From positions 12,275,201-12,339,200 of the forward strand of contig NC_092670.1 of the NCBI RefSeq assembly GCF_964355755.1: a stretch of 64,000 nt of DNA, written 5' to 3'. The stretch is from Antedon mediterranea. Taxonomy: Eukaryota; Echinodermata; Crinoidea; Comatulida; Antedonidae. Of the stretch, positions 44,768 through 57,900 are shown piece after piece. A model generated the notes under the pieces. It had not been told where the DNA came from and searched no databases. It saw only the letters and a program-made list of their open reading frames with translations. The stretch's first letter is position 1. The number at the start of each line of letters is the position of its first letter. Both the position numbers and the translations under genes were made by a program.

Positions 44768-46229
44768 TTTTTTTTTTCTTTCTGTACACTTTTTGTGTAA
44801 CAAATATCTCAAAAAGTTGAATAACAATGATCACAAAAATTTCACAATGTCTTTCAAATACTTTAACTTAGCCATAATAAGCTTTTCAGCGTGATCACTG
44901 ACCCGTGACGTCACGTATACGCCATTTTGTGAAATCACACTATCAATCATATATCCATAATTCATTATCACATATTTATGAAATTCACTACACGTAAACT
45001 TCAGGTCAAGAGTAAAAATATTAGCAAATAAAAACGCGCGCGCACGTAGGGTGATACGCGTGAAATCGCGCATTAAAAATTTAAAAAGCTCAAAATTACG
45101 TTTTAATCAATTTAGAGCATGAATTAGGCCATTTGCGTGTTTCAAAAAATTACTGCGCAAAAAAATTATTTTGCGCGCGCGATACTTACAAAGTGTAAAA
45201 ATTGCAATTTTTTATACAAATCGCATTCTACTCACCATCCTTAGTACATTCACCAAATTTGAGTCAGTTCCGACTTAAAATAACGGTATACGAGCAGGTT
45301 AAAAATATCAAAATGCGCAAATTAATTTCATCAAAGTGATGAAAATGGTGAAAAATAAGGCCTTTTTAAAATGAATATAACTCTTCAGAATGGCAGGTGA
45401 CCCCCAATTTTTTTAAGTTATTCGGGAAGCCATTGGGTTTTAGATACATATTCATGTACACATTAGACGTACAAAATGGTATGACGTCATCAAATGGCCA
45501 CTTTAATTTAAAAATTAGTAATTTTTATCTTTTTGTATGGGTTTTCACATTCAATAGAGCGCATCTCCGTTATTTTAGCTCGATTTTCGGAGAAGTTTTA
45601 GTATGTGCTTGCTCAATTAATTATCTTTCTCAGGAGTTGTCAATATTTTTATTTTGATGACATCATCACGCGTAAAAACTTGAATAACGTAGGTCGTGTA
45701 ATTTCAGCTACACCTTACATTTGAATATATTATAGCTCTTCAAAATTAAAGGTGACCTTGAAGATTATAACTTATTATGAAAGCTGATGAAATGTAGATA
45801 TGAATTAATATAAAAATTAAGCCTATCGGATGTTGTGATGTTATCATATGGCCAGTTGAAGTTAAAACGTTGTTTTTAAATTTCTTTAGTCGAAGTTATA
45901 CAAATTTCAAAGAGCGCGCATTGCGCTTCTACGTGTCAAATTCTCTTCCAATCCTTATATTTATTTGCTCAATTCATTATCTTTCGAAATTGTCATCTTC
46001 GAGTTTATTTTGATAATTCCATCATACCGACAAATTTGAACATGATATATACTGTACATAATAGGTACAACTCAGCACTATAAGTGTATATGCATCATGT
46101 CATAGGATGGCGTACATCAACTTTTTACGATCGTATGTTAACGTACGTGCATGTTTAAAAAATGTTAATTTCATTAAAACGATAAATATGATCACCTATA
46201 ATTCGTCAAAGTGACGAATTAAATTCTAG
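44768..46229 (+). mobile_element. Helitron-like element, array unit 2 (variant ends)
   Basis: A diverged copy whose 3' hairpin is AATTCGTCA/TGACGAATT and whose subterminal arm is TGATCACCTA instead of GCGGATAAC. It ends TTCTAG. The paired substitutions keep the stem. An AATTCTAG directly before it (44760-44767) shows that another element end lies there. Confidence 0.65.
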
Positions 46230-46286
46230 TTAGGTGATCATTTAGAATAAAATGATCACCTATTGTTATTGTATGAAATCTTTATT
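46230..46286 (+). mobile_element. 5' end of a TAGGTGATCA-type element, interrupted
   Basis: TAGGTGATCA and TGATCACCTA form the 5' palindrome, followed by TTGTTATTGTATGAAATC as in other units. The element is cut after 57 bp by unit 3. Confidence 0.6.
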
Positions 46287-47873
46287 AGTTATCCGCATTC
46301 AGCGGATAACTCCTTGTAACTGTCCTGTTACTTTTTTTTTTTTTTCTTTCTTTCTCCCTCATATTTGTGGCTCGCGTATCTCAAAAACGTGTAAACATAA
46401 CATGTTATAACTTTGTCAGCATGAGGGCATTCAGGTGAAGTTGTGCACCTCCTATTTTTGAATGACGTCAGAGTTGCGCAACATGACTTACGCGCGTTTT
46501 TACGAATTTCGCATTTTTAACATAGATTGAAAACCATATAGCAATTTAAATTGAAACTTAACGAAAGTTTAATTGATATCTTGCGCTAACAGAATGTGAA
46601 AAAAAAATGGCATGTTTCACAGGAAGTTACGCGCGCACGCGCGTTTAAAATTTCAAAATGCGAAAAATCAATTTCTAATCAACTTTCTACGCGTTTCATG
46701 TCATTTTGAGCATGTAAAAAATTCCCACGTACGCGCATTTTTTTACGCATGCGGTGCGCACGTAGCGTTGAAAACCATTTTTTTCGCGTAATTTATGTTT
46801 TTCCAGCCTTTTCTAGTAATTTTACCAACTTTTGAACAATTTCGACTTAAAATTACGTCATACGGGCACGTCGAATTGGATAATTTACGTGCATTTTTGA
46901 TGAAAAAGTTCAAAAAGTCGTCAAAATTTGTCAAAATTATGCCCTTTTTTAAACAGTTATAGTTCCTAAACTAAACGGTGAAAGTTATTTTTATTGCATA
47001 TTCTGAAAGTTGATGAGTTGTAAATTTTGAATCATGCATTAATATGGCTAACCGGACATTGTGACGTCACCGTATGCCCACGCGAATATAAAATATAGGA
47101 TTTTTGTATCTTTCATCATAGCGCATGACATTTAATAGAGCGCATCTCCAATTATCTGTTTTCCATTTTTACCCCGATTTTTATATTATCTAGCTCAATC
47201 AACTATCTTTCGTATGAGTTAAAAATATTTTAATATTTATGACGTCATCATGTCTAAAAATGTAAATAACGTGGGTCACTTATTTTCGTCCTTACAGTAA
47301 ATTTCAATCTGTTATAGCTCGTCAGAATAAAACGTGATAATCATGATTAAAACGTTTTCTGGAAGCTATTGAATTGTAGATACGAATTCATGTAAACATT
47401 TTGCCAATCGGATGTTGTGACGTCATCATATGGCCAGTTGAATAAAAAAAAGGCGTATTTTCATATTTTGCGTAATAGTTCATCACATTTAAAAGGGCGC
47501 GCATCTATATTTTACGTATTCAAATTTCTTCTACACGTTAATATGTGGTTGCTGAGATAATGTCCTTCCGAAATTGCTAACTTAGTGTTTCATTTTGATA
47601 CCGTCGCCATGTTAAAAATAAGAATAAATGGGGGGTCTCGTAATTTCACCTATTCTACACTGTATGTAACATGTATACAGAGTATACCGTTTGCACTGTA
47701 TATACTATATGACACAAAATAGACTGAATTCAGCACTAACAACGTATGATATTCTTCAGTTCAGGTCATAATGCCATAATCTTTATCTGTGTGCAATATT
47801 CCAACGTATGACGTGCACGTGGCGTTTGTCGTGCGGATAACTAACTCGTCAAAGTGACGAGTTTCATGTCTAG
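46287..47873 (+). mobile_element. Helitron-like element, array unit 3 (1587 bp, both ends)
   Basis: 5' palindrome AGTTATCCGC, 5-nt loop, GCGGATAACT. The 3' end is GCGGATAACT, AACTCGTCA/TGACGAGTT hairpin, TCATGT, CTAG. Four TGACGTCA sites. No coding. Confidence 0.75.
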
Positions 47874-47889
47874 TCATCTTTTTATTTTT

Positions 47890-49455
47890 AGTTATCCGCA
47901 CTTGGCGGATAACTCCTTGTTATTGTATGGGATCAATATTTTTTTCTGTATTATTCTTCTTTCTTTCTCGCTATTTTTGTGTAGAGCGTTTCTCTAAAAT
48001 GTGTAAACATAACATTTTATAACTTTGACAACATGTGGGCATTTACGTGAAGTTGTGCACCTCCTATTTTTGAATTACGTCAGAGTTGCGCAACGTGACT
48101 TACGCGCGATTTTATGATTTTTTATGATTGATCATAGATTAAAAACTAAAAGTGATTTTTAATTGACACTTTGTGAAAGTTTAATTTATATCATGCGCTA
48201 ACTTTCTGTTTGAAAAAAATTGCGTGTTTTAGACAAAGTTACGCGCGCACGCGCATTTAAAATTTCAAAATGCGCAAAAATAATTTCTAATCAACTTTCT
48301 ACGCGTTTCAAGTCATTTTAAGCATGTACAAAATTACCGCGCGCGCGAAAAATATTACGCGCACGGTGCGCATAGAGCATGAAAATCATGTTTTTTTCTC
48401 TTGAATTGTGATTTTCCAGCCTTTCTTAGTCATTTTCAAAAAGATTGACATCATTTCAAATTAAAATTACGTCATACGAACACGTTGATTTAGCCCATTT
48501 GCGCGCGTTTTAGTTGAAAAAGTTACAAAATGTTGTCAAAATTATGCCTATTTTGAATGTTTTTTAGCTTCTCAGGATCAACGATTATCCCTAATTTTTT
48601 TAACCTAATATGTAAGCAGATATGTTGTAGATATGAATTCATGCAGAATTTTTACCTCACGGATGTTGTGACGTCATCATATGGCCACACGAATGTAAAA
48701 TATAGGATTTTTTTGTCTTTCGTTATTGCTCATCACATTCAATGGAGCGCATCACGCTTATACGTATTTTTTTTTCTCCGATATTTTAATATTGTCTAGG
48801 TCAATCAACTATCTTTCGCATGAGATAAAAATATTTTAATTTTTATGACGTCATCATGCCTAAAAATTTTAATTACGTGGGTCATTAATTTCATCTTTAC
48901 AGTAAATTTTAATCTGTAATAGCCCGTCAAAATAAAATGTGATAATCACGATTAAAACATTTTCTGGAAGCTCTTGGATTGTAGATATGAAATCATGTGA
49001 ACATTTTGCCAATCAGATGCTGTGACGTCATCATATTGCCAGTTAAATAAAAAAAATCGTAGTTCATTATATTTAAAAGAGCGCGCATCAGTATTAAACG
49101 TATTCAAATTTCTTCTACACGTTAATATGTTGTTGCTGAGATAATTTGCTTCCGAAATTGCTATCTTAGTGTTTCATCTTGATACCGTCGCCATGTTACA
49201 AATTTGAATAAATGGCGGGTCCCGTAATTTCACCTATTCTACACTGTATGTAACATGTATACAGATTATACTGTTTGCATGTATATACTATATGACACAA
49301 AATTGACAGAATTCAGCACTAACAACATATCATATTCTTCAGATCAGGTCATAATGCCATAATTTTTTCTGTGTGCAATATTCTAACGTATGACGTGCAC
49401 GTGGCGTTTGTCGTGCGGATAACTAACTCGTCAAAGTGACGAGTTACATGTCTAG
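47890..49455 (+). mobile_element. Helitron-like element, array unit 4 (1566 bp, both ends)
   Basis: 5' palindrome AGTTATCCGC, loop ACTTG, GCGGATAACT. The 3' end is GCGGATAACT, the hairpin, ACATGT, CTAG. It lies 16 bp after unit 3, in the same orientation. Confidence 0.75.
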
Positions 49456-49457
49456 TT

Positions 49458-50465
49458 GGTTATCCGCCTCAAGCGGATAACCTTTGTTATTGTAGTGTTA
49501 CTTTTTTTTTTTATTATTCTTCTTTCTTTCTCCGATTTTGTGTACGCGTTTTCTCTTGAACGTGTTAACATAACATTTTGTAACTTGGTCAACATATAGA
49601 CAATTAACTGAAGATGTACTGCGAAGCTTTTTGACAATGTCAGATCCGCGTAGCGTAAGTTACGCGCGATTTTCTGAAAATCTTAAATCGGTCATAACTT
49701 CGAAACCGATAAATATTTTTTAACGAAATTTTCAGCCACGTTTTCTTCACATCAATGGCTAACTTTTTCGCTCTTCAGCAAATTTTTGAACACTAGAAAG
49801 TCTGCGCGTAAACTGCGTTTGAAATTTTAAAATGCTCCTAATTTGTGCACGCTGTTTCTCTGTAACGCGTTAACATAACATTTTGTAACTTGTTCAACAT
49901 ATAGACATTTTACTGAAGTTGTCCAGCCAAGCTTTTTGACGATGTCAGAGCCGCGTAGCGTAAGTTACGCGTGATTTTCTGAAAATCTTAAATTGGTTAT
50001 AACTTCGAAACAAATGAATATTTTTTAACGTCATTTTCAGCCACGTTTGCTTCACATCAATAGTTAACTTTTTTAACGCTATCGCAATTTGTAACATTAG
50101 AAAGTGCGCGCGTAAATGGCGTTTGAAATTTTAAAATGCTTCAAATCAATTTCTGATTAAATTAGAGCACGATTCAGGTCATTTTAAGCGTTTAAAAAAT
50201 TGCCACTGGTGCGCACATTTTTACGCGCGCACGGCGCAGGGAACAGGTATGAGCATTTCTTTTACACGATTTGTGTTTTTAAATCTTCTGTTAACAATTT
50301 TACGTTATTTTATTCACTTTTCAACTTTAAATGGCGTTCTACGAGCACGTTAAACATGACAGGTTGCGCACGAAAACGTCAACAAATTGTGAAAATGTTC
50401 CAAAATATGTCTACTTTTAAAAATGACACAGTTCATCAGAATGCAAGGTTACCCCCATTTTTTAT
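49458..50465 (+). mobile_element. Helitron-like element, array unit 5 (3'-truncated)
   Basis: It starts GGTTATCCGC, loop, GCGGATAACC two bases after unit 4's CTAG. An internal duplication of about 300 bp (49556-49860 and 49863-50165) is specific to this copy. Similarity to other units fades near 50465. Confidence 0.65.
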
Positions 50466-50689
50466 TTTAATTTCTTGCAGTGTATGAATCATAGGTCTGA
50501 TTTATTATAGTGTTGAATGCTAAAACGTGTTTGATGGCTACATTATTTGCATATTAAATATAATTTTTGAAATATTTATCATCAAACAAACATAAACTTA
50601 TTCAAAGAGCAAAACAATAAACATAACATTTATCTTTTTTCTTTACATGTTAATATATAAAACTTGAAAGTATGTACTTTCATAAAATA

Positions 50690-51565
50690 TCAGCGTTTAA
50701 AATTGTTGAAGATTTCATCATAGTAAAATTTATGATTTAAGTTTGATATGTAATAATCAACTTGCATCGAGGGGGTTCACGACATACCGAATGAACGAGG
50801 ACTCTTTCTTCGGATTTTCGTCAGCAGGTGGTCATATGGCTCGATGTGTAATGCAACCGACTTTGGTATCAGAGGTACCGGGTTCGAGTCCCGTCACGGG
50901 AAAACAATTAATTAAAAGGGTTTAGTTGGTTATTACACTGAGAGGGCAGTTTTAATTTTGAATAGTCACAACTGAAAAGTACTTGAATGCGCAAGATACG
51001 CACTTTTGTAATGTGTCACTGTTTAAAATTTGTGAAGATTTCTTCATAGTTAAAATTATGATTTAGTTTGATATGTAATAATCAACTTGCATCGAGGGGT
51101 GTTCACGACATACCGAATGCACGAGGACTCTTTCTTCGGATTTTTTTCGGCAGGTGCTCATATGGCTCGATGTGTTAGTGCAACCGAATTTGGTATCAGA
51201 GATACCGGGATCAAATTCCATCACGGGAAAACATTTAAATAAAATGATATAAAAATAACAATTGTTTTGTAAGCGTGAAACAATAAACGTAGTTTTTCCC
51301 GTCAATATTATTTTATAAAAACTTGAAAGTATGTACTGTCACAATATGTGACTTTTTTATTTTGTTGAAAATGCCATCATAGTATAAATCATGATTTAAT
51401 TCGGTATGTAATAATCTATTTCCATCAAGGGGTTCATGACATAGCAAATGGACAAGGAATCTTTCTTCGTGACATATGTAACGGGTGTCCTTATGGCTCG
51501 ATGTGTAGTGCCACCGACTTTGCTATTAGCCGCACAGGGATCGAATCCCAGCATGGGAAACAACG
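50690..51565 (+). repeat. three tandem repeats (about 310-330 bp) with tRNA-like pol III boxes
   Basis: Copies start near 50695, 51020 and 51345. Each holds TTTGATATGTAATAATC, CTTGCATCGAGG, CACGACATACCGAATG-like and ATGGCTCGATGTG blocks, then an RNA pol III B-box-like GGTTCGAGTCC (best at 50881-50891). The A-box-like TGGCTCGATGT starts 44 bp before the B box, as in tRNAs. Acceptor-stem halves do not pair, so these are tRNA-derived repeats, not tRNA genes. Confidence 0.6.
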
Positions 51566-51972
51566 TTAAAACATAAGTTTGTTTTTTTAGTTACACCTGA
51601 TGATGATATTTATGATGATCAAATAAAGATCGAAATGTTGAATCAAGGCTTGGCACTCTTTATTTGGATTTAGTTTTATGGTATGATATTTAAGTTGGAC
51701 AGATTTTTCATTTCATTTTCAATTCATAAAAATAATAAAAGTAATTGAATGAAATATAAATATACTTGTATAGTTTGTAAAGGGACAGTATAATATTGAA
51801 TGAGCTAATTTTTGAACAATTAATAAATGAAAACCCTTTATTAATATTTTTCACACTAGGTGGATAGTTAGTTTAGAAGGTTATTCGCAAATTTGAAATT
51901 AATGTAACCTAACTATTATTTTCGATCATGACATGTGATATAAACATTTAAGGTCATTTTGGAATATTCTAA
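51566..51972. other. spacer between tRNA-like repeats and the Helitron gene
   Basis: No gene. Contains CTGATGATGATATTTATGAT, then AAAGATCGAAATGTTGAATC, a layout common in retroelement 3' ends, at about 51597-51645. It probably includes the 3' flank of the Helitron, whose exact end was not found. Confidence 0.4.
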
Positions 51973-54900
51973 TTAAAATTTAATTTGAATTGCCTCATGA
52001 TAGCTATAATAAATTGGAATCACTTTGGCTTGTAATGAGTCTAGACATTTGCTATAAACATGATCAATTAATGTATTGTTTTCCGTAGTTGAACATGTAA
52101 CATGCTGCTGGTACCCATTCTCTAACATTACATTATTGACTCTGGAAGTTTGTTTTAAAATATTTTCATTAAAGTCACCCATTATGACAGATTTTATATT
52201 TACCTGGTGTAACTTTTCCAATAGTTTCCTTAAATTTTGACAGAATTCATTGATGTCGTAGCTCGGAGGTCGATAAATCACTGATACAACAACTGAACTT
52301 GGACACGTTATTAAAAATGAAATTACTTCTATATCAATATTACATATGTCTAATCTACTAACAAATGTGTTTTTGGTATACACTGCGACGCCACCATGAG
52401 CCTGATTTTTTAATTTTGAAGTTAGACGATTTTTATTAGAATACGAGTTATATCTTGCTTGTCGGTATAATTTATATGGGTCTATACTGAAGTCATAAAC
52501 ATCTTCATCCTGACTTAACCATGTTTCAGTTAGACATATAATACTAGAATTCATAAACAACTGATTAGACTGAAGATCAACAAAATGTTGTTTTAGCCCT
52601 TGAATGTTATGTAACATTATGGAAAAATCGTAATCATGAACTTCTTTATCACAATGTAGGCCTACACATGAATCCATTTTATTTAAGCATATCTTTATTT
52701 TTGGATCACAATAAATCAGGTTAGGATTAAAATGTTCAATGGTAAGTCCAGATATTGAGGTAACACGACTTAAACCTACGTATGCTTGTCCAGGCAGAAA
52801 CGTATTTTTAAGGCTAACTGATGCCTTATTCATTGTCATCCCTTGCACTTTATGAACTGTACATGCATAAGCTAATTTGAGAGGAAATTGTTTTCGGCTG
52901 TATTTGCTGCCAATAGATTCTTGAAACGCTTCAATTAACTGAATACCAATTTCATTATTGTCAAATTTCACTTTAATAGATATTGGTTTTGAGTTTTGAT
53001 AATGTTTGGTTATTTCTTTAACATATCCCATACATCCATTTGTTAAGCCTTTTTTAACATCTACATTTTTAATCAACATCACTCTAGCATTAGGTGCAAT
53101 CCACAAATAATTTAATAAATTAGTTTTACGTGATTTGCGAGGTATATCGCACTTTCTGTGTTCTTTTTTGCTGTTAACTACAATATCTTCTGCTTGAATG
53201 CATATAATATTCGTACAGGTTTTATGCAACATTTTCTTATTCCATTCATTAACTTGTTTATTACATGGGTATATATGAACGGCATCTTCACATTGTTCAC
53301 CTGTTTCCCGTGATTTCAAAGTTAATAAATCTTTATCAGATAAACAGTAATTTTTTTCTTTTGTACGCAATTTGTTTAACAACAAAGCGAATTCGTTATC
53401 TTCCTTTTGTCTCATGATTTGATCTAATTGTATTTGTCTAAAGTTATCAATCCATAATGAGCCTTCCAATGTGTCTGTATACAAAGAACTCCCCATCACA
53501 GGAGGTAACTGATAAAAATCACCTACTGCAATTACTGAAATGTTACCAAAAGGACTATCATTGCGTATTTGTTTTATTTGTCTTAATCTTCCGTGGATAT
53601 ACCAAAGTAACGTTTGATTTACCATTGATATTTCATCGATAATAACAATTTGCAACTGACCCAATTGATTACGAAGTGCACTTATTTTTTCTTCCCCGAG
53701 TGGTTGATAAGGAAGTGAGATACAAATCGGAATAGACAACGCACTATGTATTGTTTTACCTTGAATATTATATGCTGCAATCCCCGTAGGAGCTAACTTT
53801 AATATTGAAAAATCGTCTGGATTCTCCATAATTTTACCAAGAATACGGGTTGCTTCATTATAAATACAATTTACTAAATGACTTTTACCAGTTCCTGCGC
53901 CTCCAGTTATAAAAGTGTAAAACGATTCAGGTGTTTTACCATTAACTTTGTCTAAGCACCATTGTCTTGTCTTGTAAAATATCTGTTGTTGTTTTTTATT
54001 TAAAGATCGAATCATTTTATTCAATTCGGGTCTTGAAATATAAGATGAATTGCACTCTATAGTAGATGATTTATTTTTTAGTCCAAAATCTGGAATAAAA
54101 AATTCATTTTCTTTATCATCAATATCTACATTTGGTGTTGGATGATCTAATCTTTCTTTTTCAGTTTCTGGACATAATAGACCCCATGCATCTTCTTGTG
54201 GTCCAAATTTTGCTAAGAACTCTTGTGCGTCCTCAACATCATCAGCGCTTTTTTCATAGAGTTTCATGTTTCCTTGAACTATGATCTTTACTTTTTGCAA
54301 TTGACTTCCACATAATTTGACAGATCCTTTTTCGTAGAATTGTTCAAAAGTTTGAAATTTCGGTGGTTTTAATTGTTTTTCTGCTCGAAATGGAAGAAAT
54401 AATTGCAATATACTCAGAAAATATTTTTCTGATGCTGAATTTACAGGAAACCGAGGATATCGTACAATAGCATTTCCGGTTCTTGTTCTTTTCTGGATGA
54501 ATCCTAAGTTGTTTTGTAAATGAAATACATTCTTCTTTTGTTTGTTTCCCTTCGTTTCAGATGAACTAATAATTCTATAGTTAGAGCAAAATGTTGCAAG
54601 ACACATATTATTGAATTCAGAACTATGAGGGCGAGCTTTATATTTGTCAATTTTATTTGGCAACCATGGGCTTCTATCATCATCAGGTTTATTTTTAATT
54701 ACGTTTAGTGGTAAACTCATTCTAACAGGATTAGGTCCTACAGGGATAAATTCAACTTTTCTTGAACATTCTTTTAACCTCAAACCACAGACACGATAAA
54801 CACTTTCTTGTGCAGACACTTCTCGATTATTCATATACACATGACCAAGTTTTCGTAAACTTTTTCCAACATCTTCATTTCCTTCTTTCATTTCTGATGC

Positions 54901-57900
54901 TGCATGAGATAACAGTAAGCCCATTTCCCGCTCAGATTTCGACATGTATGACACAAGGTAAATAATACATGCATATACATTTGTAATATACTGAATATCC
55001 ATATTAGCATTCCATGCTCTCAATAAGGAAGGATTATACTGATTTACCCACACATCTTGAGGGTTTCTCTTTATAACAATCTTTTCTTCAGTAGCTATAC
55101 AATTATTTGCATCCTCAAATGCATTCTGTGTAATGCCTAAACTTTGAAAAAGTTCTTTTGCCTTTTGATACGTTTCTTCATTTGACACAGCATCTTTTAC
55201 TTTTGTTAATAACTCTTTCGCCTGTTTAGTGGCATCCTTATCATCATTGTTTTTATCCACAATAAGCCTCATAACAAATGTTTTTTCAGAAGGTTGTCTA
55301 GGAAAATTAAATCTACAATTTGTTCCCTTTTTCTTACACGATTTCGAATGCTTTTTACTGTGAATCTGGACACTTGAAACAATTTCATTCATTTCAGGAT
55401 CTACAATTTTGCATGGTACGGCACAAGAAATATACTTATCAACAAAATCAACAATTTTCTTATCTTCATCTAAACCAAAAACAGGAGCATTTTCGACCCA
55501 CACTAACATATGAACATGTGGACTTCCTCTCATTTGAAATTCAATTCTGTAAAAATAATCTATAACTTTACCAATAGGATTTGCTTCAGACAAAATTACT
55601 CTTTTCAAAAAAGTATGAAAGCGTTTGTCAAACATTCTGGCAACAGTCACTGGATTCGATTTTAGCAAATTACATTTGTCTGTCCATTCCAATTCATCGA
55701 TATTTCGTTGGTCTCCTGTTTGACTTAATAAAGTCGTCATTATTTCTTTCCAGCGGAAATCTGCACTTGAAAATGAAAGAAAGAATGCTGGCTTGCCAAT
55801 CTGTCTTACCATTGCTATTACATCTTTCTGTGTTGCTTGCCAGTAAGGCGGAGTTCCGCGTATTTGTTTTAAAAATTTATAACCCATATCAGATTTCAAA
55901 ATCTCCTCAATTTTGTTAGCATTTTTCAAATCAGATATAGTTAGTTTACTAAAATCATCCTTTTTACTCGACCCTTTTCGCAAAGCAATGGAAATACTCG
56001 ATAAAATTTGTTGAAGTTCATATATAGATTGAGCATAAAATATGAATTCTGTATTGTTTGCAAATCTGTTGTCTATATGCATTAATCTATTTTGTAAATA
56101 ACGTCCAAGTGTTATTTTAACATCTCTAGCATCGTGGAATGTTGGTTGACCTGTTGGAAATAACACCGGGAATGATTTTGCTTCATTGCTTTCATTACTT
56201 AACAATGCAATTGGACTATTGTTTTCACATGGTGCACAACAAATTATATCACGAAAATATTCATCAACCACATTTTGTCGTCTATCAACAGGTTGCAAAC
56301 TTGTGTCAAAGGCAACACCACACAATCTGTCTTCTACTTCATCTTCGTCATTGTTTTCTACACAAGTCTGTTGATCTTCTACATTATCATTTGCACTTTG
56401 AATGTTTTCTTTCGATAAGTAATTGTGCCATTTTTCATCAATAGCTACATCAAAATACCATTTGTTGTGATCTTGTAAATATTCTAGAGCTTGAATAACA
56501 TTGGTTGTGTTAACAAATTTGTATTTATAATAACCCTTGTAAGACAATTTTCGCTTCAATTTTACTGATATTAACTGATCATCGGCCTTTGGTCTAGGCA
56601 GTATTTTTACAGTTTCAATTGTATTTGATGGTACACATACAACTGGTCCATGTATCCCGTTCTGTCCGCCTTTCGGTAAATTCATTAATTTCATAAAAGG
56701 AATATTTAATCCTATCAAATGTTGCTCTAAATTGTTTAAACTCTTTAATTCAGGAGGAATATCATGTAATTGTAAATTGTTTGAACTGGCTTCTGCGGGA
56801 ACTTTGCCATGTAACATTTTTTTGTGGCATGTGAAACAAATCCATAAAAAACATCTTGGTGATTTATTACATTTATCGTTGCAAGTATGCAAATACTTTT
56901 CATTTATACATGTCCTATTTTCGTACTTAGCTTTGATGCACTTCATTACTTGATTTTTAAATAAAATTTTAAAGCATACACAACAAACATATTCAGGACC
57001 ATGAGAAATTGTTTCTCTAAAGTTTTTCAAAACAAAATCAAACTTACACTTTTTTTGTTTCCGTATTTCACGATGCTTGATGCTTTTTTTCACAACATTT
57101 TTTCGAAACCCTTCATCACCATGATACTTTTCTGTAAACCTTTGCTTACATTTTTGTTGAAATCTAGAATTACTGTGATATTTCTTTGTCAATTGTTGCC
57201 TCAAGTTTTCCCTGAATTTTGAATTATTGCGATACTTTGCTGCTAATTTTTGCCTCAAGTTTTCCCTGAATTTTGAATTATTGCGATACTTTGCTGCTAA
57301 TTTTTGCTTCAAGTTTTGTCTAAATAGTAAATTATTGTGATACATCTTTTTTCTCCTTTTTTTTAAGTTTTGCCTAAATGTTTCATTTAATTTATAATTT
57401 AGTACACTTTTAAATTTTTTGTTGGTTCGGTAACCACAATTATCGTTGTAATGTTGCCTCGTCTTACTTCGTATGTTAAGGTTATATACAGGTTCACATC
57501 TATACCGTTTCTGCTGTTTTTCTCTGTTTTCTTTTCTTTTTTGAATTTTATAATCATCCTCCTCATACTTTATTTTTTGGGCCTCTTTCATTTTACGTTT
57601 CTTTTCTTCTCTGTATACAGAATCGGTTTGATATTTGTTTATTTTAGCATCTATTATGCTAGCATTTTCATTGAAACGTTTCATTCTCATTTGGATTTTG
57701 TTGTTTTGTCTTTTAATTTGTTGAGATTGTTTTCTCTTTCTTCTTAATGTCTTTACTTCGTTATTAGAACAAAGTCCTGCAACATTTCTGTTCTGTTTTT
57801 GTTTTGGTTCTATAACGTCTTCCAGTGTGTCATGGCTCTGGTCTTTTATTCGTTTTCGTTTATTGCCAGATGTCATTACAGTCGCCTCTACATTTGAAAA

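Noticed and set aside
44831-45073. Small ORFs within the 1.5-kb Helitron-like units
   Set aside because: They are not conserved in position or frame between units, which argues against coding.
50837-50910. tRNA gene
   Set aside because: Pol III boxes are present, but acceptor-stem halves do not pair and the anticodon arm is poor. The sequence is repeated three times with decay.
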